Assembly (NCBI RefSeq): GCF_014207445.1
Contig: NZ_JACHEM010000006.1
Span: 124,001 to 188,000 of the forward strand
Direction: 5' to 3'
From: Streptomyces candidus
GTDB lineage: Bacteria > Actinomycetota > Actinomycetes > Streptomycetales > Streptomycetaceae
Length of the DNA stretch: 64,000 bases
The notes beneath the pieces were generated by a model, which made no database searches, had not been told where the DNA came from, and was given only the letters and a program-made list of their open reading frames with translations. This document shows, one piece after another, positions 55,589 through 64,000 of this stretch (position 1 is the first letter of the stretch; each line of letters starts with the position of its first letter). A program made the translations under genes and the position numbers.

Positions 55589-56000
55589 CGTGGTTTCCGG
55601 TACCGGCACGGGCGAGCGCAAGCGGCTCGTCAAGGGTCCTGGGCTGCTGCTGGTGTGGCTGTACGGAGTGATGTCCGTCGGCGCGGTGTCGCGCTCGGCG
55701 TACCAGATCGCGACGGAGTTCGGCCGGGCGCCGCTGGCGTACACGCTGTCGGCGGTCGCGGCGGTGGTCTACGCGTTCATCACGTACACGCTGGTGCGGG
55801 GCGGGGAGACGGCCCGGCGGGTGGCACTGGGGTGCTGCGCGGTGGAGCTGGTGGGGGTGCTGGTGGTCGGAACGTGGACGCTCGTGTCGCCGGGGTCGTT
55901 CCCCGACGCGACGGTGTGGTCGAAGTTCGGAGCCGGATACCTGCTGATCCCGGTCGTCCTGCCCCTCACCGGCCTCCTCTGGCTGCGCCACCGCCGCTAG
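55581..56000 (+). CDS. Four-helix membrane protein paired with upstream gene
   Basis: A 139-residue protein with helices at about 20-40, 52-72, 80-100 and 115-135. It starts with GTG inside the previous gene, so both are probably translated together. No family recognised; two overlapping small membrane proteins suggest a two-subunit complex. Confidence 0.78.
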   Translation: MADVVSGTGTGERKRLVKGPGLLLVWLYGVMSVGAVSRSAYQIATEFGRAPLAYTLSAVAAVVYAFITYTLVRGGETARRVALGCCAVELVGVLVVGTWTLVSPGSFPDATVWSKFGAGYLLIPVVLPLTGLLWLRHRR

Positions 56001-56174
56001 CCACCCCGGGCGCCCCCCTTGGACGACGGAGCCGCCCCCCGGTGAGCCGTCCTGGGTGGCGGGGCCGCACCCGGGGGCGGAACGGGCGGGCAAGGGGGCG
56101 GCCCTCCGTCGGAGGTGCACCCCCGCCCGTACACCCCGCCACCCCCGCTCACCCAACCACCCCCACCCCCACAC

Positions 56175-56687
56175 CTACGCGCTCGCGGCGAACTCCCCCG
56201 CCCCCGCGGCCTTCTCCAGCGTGATCACCGTCAGCTTCGGGTTCGGCCCCGACGGTTCGCGGGAGACGGTTTCGTAGCCCCTGCTGCGGTACAGCCGCAG
56301 GTTCGTCTCGCTGCGGTGACCGGTGAAGAGCCGGAAGCGCCTGGCGGAGTGTTCCGCCGTCAACTGGGCCTCGATGGCGGCCAGCAGCCGCCCGCCCAGC
56401 CCGTGCCGCCGCATCCTCGGATGCACGATGAGCTTCGCGATCCGCGCGGTGCCGGCTTCGTCGACCGTCGCCCGTACGGACCCGACCACCTCGTCGCCCA
56501 GGCGGGCCACCAGGGCGCGGCCCCGGCCGAGTTCGGCGGTCAGTTCCGCGAGGGTCTGGGTGAGCGGCTCCATGCCGTAGTCGTCGTAGAGCGCCGCCTC
56601 GCTCTGGTAGCAGAGGTACTGGAGTTTGAGGATCTGCTCGGCGTCCCGTTCGTCCGCCACCGCAGAGATGATCACGCTCGTGCCCAT
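56175..56687 (-). CDS. GNAT acetyltransferase
   Basis: A 170-residue acetyltransferase fold with the acetyl-CoA loop HPRMRRHGLGGRLLAAIEAQL and the downstream NLRLYRSRGYE segment. The ATG follows GGAGG. It lies 35 bases downstream of a sigma-factor gene on the same strand. Confidence 0.87.
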   Translation of the reverse strand: MGTSVIISAVADERDAEQILKLQYLCYQSEAALYDDYGMEPLTQTLAELTAELGRGRALVARLGDEVVGSVRATVDEAGTARIAKLIVHPRMRRHGLGGRLLAAIEAQLTAEHSARRFRLFTGHRSETNLRLYRSRGYETVSREPSGPNPKLTVITLEKAAGAGEFAASA

Positions 56688-56722
56688 GTGCTGCCTCCTG
56701 CTCGCCCGCTCCACCGGCCGGT

Positions 56723-57238
56723 CTACGGCTCCATTCCCCTGCGTTCGGGGGGCGCAACCTCCGCCGCCAGCATTCTGCGCAGGCATCCCAGGCATCGGGA
56801 ACGCATGGGCCCCAAACTCCCTTGTGACATTCCCAACTTCCCTGCGATTTCCCGGTAGGTGGGGTCGGAGGGCGAGAGGAGGAGGGCGAGCAGGGGACGG
56901 CAGCGTGCGGGCAGGCGGCGGACGGCGGCCCGCAGTACGCGGCGTCGTTCGGCGGCCAGGACGGCCGGTTCGGGGCCCGCGTCGTACGCGGCCGGCGGCT
57001 CGACGGTGTACGGCTGCTCGTGCAGCGCCCGGCGTCTGGCGAGCCGCGCTTCGGCCCGTACGGCCGTGCGCAGCCACCCGGCGGGTTCCTCGGGCACGCC
57101 GTCCGGGTGTTCCAACAGCCTGACCCAGACGGCCTGTTCGAGGTCGGCAGCCTCGACCCCCGCCCCCGGCGCCTCCGCGGCGGCCTCGGCGGCCAGCAGC
57201 GGGGTGAGGGCCTGCACCTCTTGCAGCAGTAGATCCAT
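56723..57238 (-). CDS. Small ECF-like RNA polymerase sigma factor
   Basis: A 171-residue sigma-70-type protein with compressed region 2 (DLEQAVWVRLLEH, then GWLRTAVRAEARLARRR) and a region 4 helix-turn-helix (PTYREIAGKLGMSQGSLGPMRSRCLGCLRRML). The region 2 core is shorter than in most ECF factors. No anti-sigma gene is adjacent. The start is ATG. It could govern the neighbouring GNAT gene or the phosphodiesterase, but no target promoter can be stated. Confidence 0.86.
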   Translation of the reverse strand: MDLLLQEVQALTPLLAAEAAAEAPGAGVEAADLEQAVWVRLLEHPDGVPEEPAGWLRTAVRAEARLARRRALHEQPYTVEPPAAYDAGPEPAVLAAERRRVLRAAVRRLPARCRPLLALLLSPSDPTYREIAGKLGMSQGSLGPMRSRCLGCLRRMLAAEVAPPERRGMEP

Positions 57239-57314
57239 GCCGGGCGGGACGCGGCCGGGGGCGGCTGTGGTTGCCGTCGCGGCCGCGTCTCACCCGTACG
57301 GGCGCGTGGGCGGG

Positions 57315-58463
57315 CTACGAGGTGAAGTCGGCCGCCGCCAGCAGCGCGGTGTCGGGGTGGTCGGAGAAGATGCCGTCGATGCCGGTCGCGAAGTACGCCT
57401 TCAGGGCGCCGAAGGCGTCGCCGTGGGCGGCCGGGTCGGTGCCGCGGCGGAAGTCGGCCGGCAGGAAGTTGTTCTCGTTGCGCATCGTGTACGGGTGCAG
57501 GACCAGACCCTTGGCGTGTGCGTCCCGGACGAGGGTGGTGGGCCTGCCGAGCTTGCCGGCGGCGTCCCTGGGGATGATCTCGTTGAGGGACGGGCCGATG
57601 CCCTGGGCGAATCCGGCGATCCACTTCAGGCCCTCGGGCTTGATCAGGTCGGCGACGGTGCGCGGGTCGCCCGTCTGCACGAAGTCCCAGGGGCGGGTCT
57701 TCGGGCCGTCCAGCAGAACCACGCGCGGCGCCTCCACGAGCCGGGCGAGCCGCTGCATGCTGCTGGGCTCGAAGGACTGGAGGAACGTCGGGGAGTTCCG
57801 CTTGTGACGGCCGTACTTGCGCAGGAGCTCGGCCAGTGGCTCCTCCGTTCCCAGACCGAGGCCGCGGAAGTAGGTGGGGTGCTTGGTCTCGATGTGCAGC
57901 CAGACCGGACGGCCGCGCCTGCGGCCCTCCTTGTCCGCCCAGCGGAGCACCTCGTCGAGGGTGGGTATCGGCCAGCGGCCGTCGTAGACGGTGTTGTGCT
58001 GGCGAAGTGCGGGTATGCGCTCCTTGGTGCGCAGCGTCCTCAGCTCGGCGAGGGTGAAGTCCTCGGTGAACCAGCCGGTGAGTTCGACGCCGTCGATCTT
58101 CTTGGTGGTCTTGCGGGAGGCGAACTCGGGGTGCGCCGCCACGTCCGTGGTGCCGGTGATGTCGTTCTCGTGGCGGCAGACCAGGTGGCCGTCCTTGGTC
58201 GGGACGACGTCCTGCTCGATGACGTGCGCACCCATGTCGAGGGCGAGCTGGTAGGCGCCGAGGGTGTGCTCGGGGCGGTATCCGCTGGCGCCCCGGTGGG
58301 CGACCACGGTCGGCACGGGCAGGCGCTTGTACGAGGTCGCGCCCCTGCCGCGCTCGGCCGCGGACGCCGTACCGGACAGCCCCAGGGCGGTACCGCCCGC
58401 ACCGAGGACCGCTGCTGCCAGCAACGACCTGCGACCGGGACCGAATTGCGCACCGTGCGTCAT
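57315..58463 (-). CDS. glpQ: Secreted glycerophosphodiester phosphodiesterase
   Basis: A 382-residue enzyme that hydrolyses glycerophosphodiesters to glycerol 3-phosphate and an alcohol. The N-terminal PGRRSLLAAAVLGAGG has the twin-arginine pattern, then a signal peptidase site after TASA, so Tat export is likely. Catalytic motifs of the GDPD family are HRGASGYRPEHT and IEQDVV with HLVCRHE following. The ATG lies 6 bases after AGGAG. A PHO-box-like element upstream supports phosphate control, as reported for glpQ genes of S. coelicolor. Confidence 0.93.
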   Translation of the reverse strand: MTHGAQFGPGRRSLLAAAVLGAGGTALGLSGTASAAERGRGATSYKRLPVPTVVAHRGASGYRPEHTLGAYQLALDMGAHVIEQDVVPTKDGHLVCRHENDITGTTDVAAHPEFASRKTTKKIDGVELTGWFTEDFTLAELRTLRTKERIPALRQHNTVYDGRWPIPTLDEVLRWADKEGRRRGRPVWLHIETKHPTYFRGLGLGTEEPLAELLRKYGRHKRNSPTFLQSFEPSSMQRLARLVEAPRVVLLDGPKTRPWDFVQTGDPRTVADLIKPEGLKWIAGFAQGIGPSLNEIIPRDAAGKLGRPTTLVRDAHAKGLVLHPYTMRNENNFLPADFRRGTDPAAHGDAFGALKAYFATGIDGIFSDHPDTALLAAADFTS

Positions 58464-58545
58464 GAAGTACTCCTTGAGGTGGGGAGAAGGCCCGCGGAGG
58501 GCTACGACGTAAAGAGTGGAGCCTCTGGACGGTACGCACCGGAAA

Positions 58546-58578
58546 CACACGTCAACACTGCGTATCCAATCGGTGAAC
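58546..58578 (-). promoter_or_regulatory. Candidate PHO box upstream of glpQ
   Basis: Three 11-base units in the same phase: GTTCACCGATT, GGATACGCAGT and GTTGACGTGTG. The first and third fit the Streptomyces PhoP direct-repeat consensus GTTCACC well and partly. The third contains TTGACG, which could also be the -35 of the promoter. It is about 85 bases upstream of glpQ. Confidence 0.5.
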
Positions 58579-58680
58579 CCGATGTGCGATCAGCGGCGAC
58601 CCGCGAGTATCGTCCTCACCTGCACCGACCCTCGTAAACCTCGAATGGCCATCAGAAGAAACACGACTTCGGAGGAACCG

Positions 58681-59352
58681 TTGTCCCGTCTCGCGCTCAT
58701 CAAGGCAGTGCTCGGACCGATCCTGCGCCTGATGTTCCGCCCACAGGTGGAGGGCGCCGAGAACATCCCGGGAACGGGGCCCGTCATTCTCGCCGGCAAC
58801 CATCTCACCTTCATCGACTCCATGATCATGCCGATCTGCCTGGACCGGCCGGTGCACTACATCGGCAAGGACGAGTACGTCACGGGCAAGGGCCTCAAGG
58901 GCCGTCTGATGGCCTGGTTCTTCACCAGCTGCGGCATGATCCCGGTCGACCGGGACGGCGGGCGCGGCGGCGTCGCGGCCCTGATGACGGGACGCCGGGT
59001 GCTGGAGGAGGGGAAGATGTTCTCCATCTACCCCGAGGGCACCCGCTCCCCCGACGGTCGGCTGTACCGGGGCCGTACCGGTATCGCGCGGCTGACGCTG
59101 ATGACGGGCGCACCCGTGGTCCCGTTCGCGATGATCGGCACCGACAAGATCCAGCCGGGCGGCGCGGGCCTGCCGCGTCCCGGCAAGGTGACGGTGCGCT
59201 TCGGCGAGCCGATGGAGTTCTCCCGGTACGAGGGCATGGACCGCGACCGCTACGTGCTGCGGGCGGTGACGGACTCGGTGATGTCCGAGGTCATGCAGTT
59301 GTCGGGGCAGGAGTACGTGGACATGTACGCGACCAAGGCGAAGGCCGCCTGA
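58681..59352 (+). CDS. 1-acyl-sn-glycerol-3-phosphate acyltransferase (PlsC-type)
   Basis: A 223-residue enzyme that adds the second acyl chain to lysophosphatidic acid. The catalytic NHLTFID (HX4D) and the phosphate-binding YPEGTRSPDG are both present. An unusual TTG start was chosen because GGAGG lies exactly 5 bases before it; an upstream ATG at 58645 has no ribosome site. Convergent with the MFS gene. Confidence 0.93.
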   Translation: MSRLALIKAVLGPILRLMFRPQVEGAENIPGTGPVILAGNHLTFIDSMIMPICLDRPVHYIGKDEYVTGKGLKGRLMAWFFTSCGMIPVDRDGGRGGVAALMTGRRVLEEGKMFSIYPEGTRSPDGRLYRGRTGIARLTLMTGAPVVPFAMIGTDKIQPGGAGLPRPGKVTVRFGEPMEFSRYEGMDRDRYVLRAVTDSVMSEVMQLSGQEYVDMYATKAKAA

Positions 59353-59361
59353 GTTCTTCCT

Positions 59362-59415
59362 GCGGGTACGGGTGGGGCCCGCCGGAAAGATCCGGCGGGC
59401 CCCACCCGTACCCGC
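59362..59415. terminator. 25-bp perfect bidirectional hairpin
   Basis: A perfect 25-bp stem starting GCGGGTACGGGTGGGGCCCG with an AAGA loop, between the converging PlsC-like and MFS genes, 9 bases past the first stop. It has no U-run. Confidence 0.9.
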
Positions 59416-59420
59416 GCCCC

Positions 59421-60977
59421 TCAGTGTTCGATGCCCTCTTCGAGCTTCTGGCCCTTGAGCATGAACCAGGCCGCGACCGCCGTCGCGAACAGCACCAGTG
59501 CGCCGACCAGGGCGGCCGTCTGGAAGCCGTCGGTGAAGGAGTCGCGGGCGGAGGCGAGCAGGGCGGCCGCCTGTTCCTGCGGGAGTTCGGTCGCCGACTC
59601 GACGGCTCCGCCGAGTGAGTCGTGCGCGGCGGCGGACACATCGGCGGGTACCCCGGCCGGGACCGGGAAGCCCCGGTAGATGCCGGTGACGATGGAGCCG
59701 AGCAGGGCGATGCCGAGGGCCGCGCCGAGTTCGTAGGCGGTCTCGGAGACGGCGGAGGCGGCGCCGGCCTGTTCTTTGGGGACGCTGGAGAGGATGACGT
59801 CGGCGGTGACCGTGAAGGCGAGTCCCGCGCCGAGTCCGCCGAGGAAGAGCGCGAGCCCGAGCGCCACCTCACCGGTGTCGGCGGTCATCAGCGTGCAGGC
59901 GGCCAGGGCGAGGCCGACGGCGAGGAGGCCGACGGAGACCGCGCTCCGTACGGACACCTTCCGGGCGAGGTAGCCGGCGGACAGCCCGGCCCCGACCGCG
60001 CCCACCGCCGCCGGCAGTTCGATGAGTCCGGCGTTCAGCGGCGTGCGGCCCTGCACCAGCTGGAGGAACTGGGAGAGGAAGAAGACCAGCCCGGCGAGGC
60101 CGAGGATGGTCAGCAGGTCGGCGAGCACCGCCCCCGAGAAGCCACGGTGCTGGAAGAGCCGCATGTCCAGCAGCGGCGAGGGCAGCGTGCGCTGGCGTCG
60201 TACGAACCAGTACAGCGCGGCCACACCGACGACGGCCGCGGCGGCGATGTCCCAGCGGAAGCCGTGCACCGCCGCTTCCTTGACGGCGTACACGACGGCG
60301 ACCATGCCGACGAGCGAGAGCGCCACGCTGAGCAGGTCCCACGGGCCGGGGCGGGGGTTCTTCGACTCCGGCAGCAGCTTGATGCCGACGACGACCAGAA
60401 CCGCCATCACGGGCAGGTTGATGAGGAAGACCGAACCCCACCAGAAGTTCTCCAGGAGGAACCCGCCGACGACGGGTCCGACCGCCGCGCCGGCCGAGGC
60501 GGCGGCGCCCCAGATGCCGACCGCGAGGCTGCGTTCCTTGGCGTCGTGGAAGATGTTGCGGATCAGGGCGAGCGTGGACGGCATCAGGGTCGCGCCGGCG
60601 ACGCCCAGCAGGGCGCGGGCGACGATCATCATCTCGGGGCTGGTGGCGTACGCGTTCAGCACGGACACGGCGCCGAACGCGACCGCGCCGGTGAGCAGCA
60701 GCTTCTTGCGTCCGATGCGGTCCCCGAGGCTGCCCATGGAGACGAGCAGACCGGCGATGACGAACGAGTAGACGTCACCGATCCACAGGAGCTGCGTTCC
60801 GGACGGCTTGAGGTCCTCGCTCAGGAACGGGGTCGCGAGACCGAGCACGGTGGCGTCGACCGCCACCAGGAGCACCGCGAGGACGAGTACGGCGAGCGCG
60901 AGCCAGCGGCCGGGGCGGGAGGTCGCTCCCGGGGGATCCGGCTGATCCGCGGACAGGCGCCGCTCTGTGCTTGTCAT
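59421..60977 (-). CDS. pqrB: MFS drug efflux transporter (DHA2 type, probable PqrB)
   Basis: A 518-residue protein with 14 membrane helices, the DHA2 count. The loop motif GSLGDRIGRKKLLLTGA between helices 2 and 3 is the MFS signature, and motif C is GAAVGPVVGGFLLE. The ATG overlaps the tetR stop as ATGA. By position next to argH, this pair resembles the pqrAB paraquat-resistance operon of S. coelicolor, which I recall but cannot verify here. Confidence 0.88.
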   Translation of the reverse strand: MTSTERRLSADQPDPPGATSRPGRWLALAVLVLAVLLVAVDATVLGLATPFLSEDLKPSGTQLLWIGDVYSFVIAGLLVSMGSLGDRIGRKKLLLTGAVAFGAVSVLNAYATSPEMMIVARALLGVAGATLMPSTLALIRNIFHDAKERSLAVGIWGAAASAGAAVGPVVGGFLLENFWWGSVFLINLPVMAVLVVVGIKLLPESKNPRPGPWDLLSVALSLVGMVAVVYAVKEAAVHGFRWDIAAAAVVGVAALYWFVRRQRTLPSPLLDMRLFQHRGFSGAVLADLLTILGLAGLVFFLSQFLQLVQGRTPLNAGLIELPAAVGAVGAGLSAGYLARKVSVRSAVSVGLLAVGLALAACTLMTADTGEVALGLALFLGGLGAGLAFTVTADVILSSVPKEQAGAASAVSETAYELGAALGIALLGSIVTGIYRGFPVPAGVPADVSAAAHDSLGGAVESATELPQEQAAALLASARDSFTDGFQTAALVGALVLFATAVAAWFMLKGQKLEEGIEH

Positions 60978-61522
60978 TTCTCCACGCTCCGCCGTGCACC
61001 GCCGAGCAGCAACTCGACGATCATGTGCTGGAAGTCCTTGGCAGCGGTCCGCCCGTCATGGACCGACCAGGCAGCGGAGCTGACGAGCCCGTACAGGGCG
61101 TCCGTCAGCCAGGCGGGGCTGAGGTCGATGCGGAACTCGCCGCTTTCCTGACCGCGCCGGAAGAGGGCGGCCAGACGGGCGTCCACCCGGTCCCAGCCGG
61201 GGTTCTGGCCCGCTTCGAAGAGCTGATTCTCCGTGATGAGGAACGCGAAGAGTCCCGCGACCGGCTCGACCTCGCGGACCAGGCGGCGCAGGGCGTCGGC
61301 GGCGCGGCCCTCGTCCAGGGCGGCGGCGTCGAGGGCGGCGTCCAGTTCACGGAGGCCGAACTCCTCCAGGGCCTTGATGAGCGCGTCACGGCCGGCGAAG
61401 TGGCGGTGCAGGGTGGCGCGCCCGATCCCCGCGGCTCTGGCGACCTCGTCCATGGTGGAGGTGGCCTTGCGGGTGAGGAGGGCGGCGGCGGAGCGCAGGA
61501 CGCGCTCGCGGTCGACTGTCAT
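60974..61522 (-). CDS. pqrA: TetR-family repressor (probable PqrA)
   Basis: A 182-residue regulator with the TetR helix-turn-helix at about 22-45 (TMDEVARAAGIGRATLHRHFAGRDAL). The C-terminal 130 residues are the ligand-binding and dimer domain, without recognisable ligand residues. The gene is probably transcribed without a leader: TATCCT lies six bases before its ATG. A perfect palindrome lies 19 bases upstream, so autoregulation is expected. Confidence 0.92.
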   Translation of the reverse strand: MTVDRERVLRSAAALLTRKATSTMDEVARAAGIGRATLHRHFAGRDALIKALEEFGLRELDAALDAAALDEGRAADALRRLVREVEPVAGLFAFLITENQLFEAGQNPGWDRVDARLAALFRRGQESGEFRIDLSPAWLTDALYGLVSSAAWSVHDGRTAAKDFQHMIVELLLGGARRSVEK

Positions 61523-61540
61523 GAGACGAGGATAGCCCGA

Positions 61541-61560
61541 GTGAGACGAAGACGTCTCAC
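61541..61560. promoter_or_regulatory. TetR operator upstream of pqrAB
   Basis: A perfect dyad GTGAGACG-AAGA-CGTCTCAC, 20 bp. A further copy of the half-site TGAGACGA lies at 61522-61529 over the start codon. The -10 hexamer is between them, so a bound repressor would block the promoter. Confidence 0.8.
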
Positions 61561-61680
61561 GGACGAAGGCGTGTGGCCCGAGGGAGGCGAGGGCGGGCGC
61601 ACACCCCGGGGGCGGGGGCGGGCGTACGGCCGGTGAGACGGGGGCCCGGCACGCCCCTCACCCCCGCGCCCGGGTGCCTC

Positions 61681-63123
<1,443 letters not shown>

Positions 63124-63240
63124 TCAGAGCCTCGGGGGTGGTAGGTGCGCCGCCGCCTCCTCGCACGGAGGGCCGGGGAGGCGGCGGGCCTTACGGGTAA
63201 CGAACGACGATCGAGCCAGGTCGCGCCCGAGCTGCGATAG

Positions 63241-63252
63241 GCATAACTATGC
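63241..63252. promoter_or_regulatory. Candidate ARG box upstream of argH
   Basis: A dyad GCATA-AC-TATGC within an AT-rich patch 130 bases upstream of argH. The core resembles ArgR sites (TGCAT-N-ATGCA-like halves). A second weaker element may lie at 63262-63275 (GTATGTTTTGTC). Confidence 0.4.
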
Positions 63253-63411
63253 AGAGCTCCGTATGTTTTGTCAAAGTGCTTTCCCGACTCCCCCGGATGC
63301 CCGGTGAATCGTCCGCCAACGAGCGGGCAGCCGAGGGAGAGCTGAAGCTGGAGTCGATTTCTGAGATTGCCGTCTGAGTTTTCCCGCCGGACCGAAGGAG
63401 CAGTGGACACG

Positions 63412-64000
63412 ATGACGCGACCGAGGATTGTGGTGGTCGGCGCAGGCTTCGTCGGGATCGAGTGCCTGCACCGGCTGGAGCGCAAGCTCTCCGCGCGCGA
63501 TGCCGAACTGATCCTGGTGTCCCCGCAGGACTACCAGCTCTACCTGCCCCTCCTCCCCCACGTGGCGGCGGGCGTCCTCACCCCGCAGTCGGTCGCCGTC
63601 TCGCTCCGCCGCCGCCTGCGCCGTACGAAGATCGTGCCCGGGGTGGCGATCGGCATCGACGCGGCCGCCAAGGTCTGCATCGTGCGCCGGACGACGGGCG
63701 AGGTGACGGTGAAGCCGTACGACCATCTGGTCATCGCCGCCGGTTCCACCACCCGCACCTTCGACATCCCGGGCCTCACGGATCACGCGCTCGGCGTGAA
63801 GACGCTCGCCCAGGCCGCGTACATCCGCGACCACGTGATCGCCCAGCTCGACCTCGCGGCGGCCGCCACCGACGAGGAGGAGCGCCGGGCGCGGCTTCAG
63901 TTCGTGGTCGTGGGGGGCGGCTACGCGGGCGTGGAGACGGCGGCCTGCCTGCAGCGCCTCACCACCAACGCTCTCAAGCGCTACCCCCGCCTGGACCCCG
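63412..64000 (+). CDS. Type II NADH dehydrogenase / FAD oxidoreductase (cut by window end)
   Basis: The first 196 residues of a flavoprotein; the gene runs off the window. The FAD-binding start is VVVGAGFVGIE at 7-17, followed by YLPLLPHVAAGVL and the HLVIAAGSTTRTFDIPG loop. The second nucleotide-binding motif VVVGGGYAGVE is near 173-183. It belongs to the NDH-2 family that passes electrons from NADH to quinone without pumping protons. ATG was chosen with AGGAG ten bases upstream; a GTG three codons earlier is too close. Confidence 0.9.
   Translation, partial: MTRPRIVVVGAGFVGIECLHRLERKLSARDAELILVSPQDYQLYLPLLPHVAAGVLTPQSVAVSLRRRLRRTKIVPGVAIGIDAAAKVCIVRRTTGEVTVKPYDHLVIAAGSTTRTFDIPGLTDHALGVKTLAQAAYIRDHVIAQLDLAAAATDEEERRARLQFVVVGGGYAGVETAACLQRLTTNALKRYPRLDP

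Overview
The window is a 64-kb piece of core chromosome from a Streptomyces. The base composition is very GC-rich with GC at third codon positions, starts are a mix of ATG, GTG and TTG behind strong purine-rich ribosome binding sites, and the window carries the sporulation gene ssgB, found only in sporulating actinomycetes. As I remember it, the gene order matches the relA-thrS-ssgB-argH stretch of the Streptomyces coelicolor chromosome. I see no prophage, integrative element, insertion sequence, CRISPR array or rRNA operon.

Region 1 (1-15.6 kb) is housekeeping. A metallo-beta-lactamase-fold hydrolase diverges from a membrane-anchored cyclophilin and a DUF349 protein. A long minus-strand block follows: pdxS-pdxT (PLP synthesis), yebC, ruvC-ruvA-ruvB (Holliday junction processing), yajC-secD-secF (Sec accessory membrane complex), apt (adenine salvage) and a bifunctional (p)ppGpp synthetase/hydrolase. 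Several junctions are ATGA overlaps.

Region 2 (15.7-28.4 kb) holds the phosphatidylinositol mannoside pathway (pgsA, acyltransferase, pimA) in a GTGA-coupled operon. It is separated from its usual partners, the HIT protein and thrS, by a plus-strand insert that encodes an EF-G paralogue with degenerate GTPase motifs and a membrane protein. An ATGA-coupled pair (an unrecognised protein and a DUF4365 protein) then diverges from a DEDDh exonuclease.

Region 3 (28.4-42.8 kb) has two identical tRNA-Val(CAC) genes around a large membrane protein, a PGPGW membrane protein, ssgB, a CGNR zinc-finger protein, a DsbA-like protein, a GNAT protein, a pabB/pabC-like pair, a tRNA cluster (Gly-Cys-Val-Val-Val), a Ser/Thr kinase and a SpoU methyltransferase.

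Region 4 (42.8-51 kb) is a cobalamin segment: a siroheme synthase/SUMT fusion, a 1493-residue BluB-CobT fusion with a ~920-residue Ala/Pro/Glu-rich N-terminal extension, and cobL. Region 5 (51-58.6 kb) has the methionine transporter metNIQ, preceded by a previously unlisted 28-codon Met/Cys-rich leader peptide and two hairpins. After it come small membrane proteins, a small ECF-like sigma factor and a secreted glycerophosphodiester phosphodiesterase with a PHO-box-like element. Region 6 (58.6-64 kb) has a PlsC-type acyltransferase, a TetR/MFS pair with a clear palindromic operator (probably pqrAB), argH with an ARG-box-like palindrome, and a type II NADH dehydrogenase cut by the window end.

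The most interesting items are the Met/Cys leader peptide, the giant BluB-CobT fusion, the degenerate EF-G and the DUF4365 pair.
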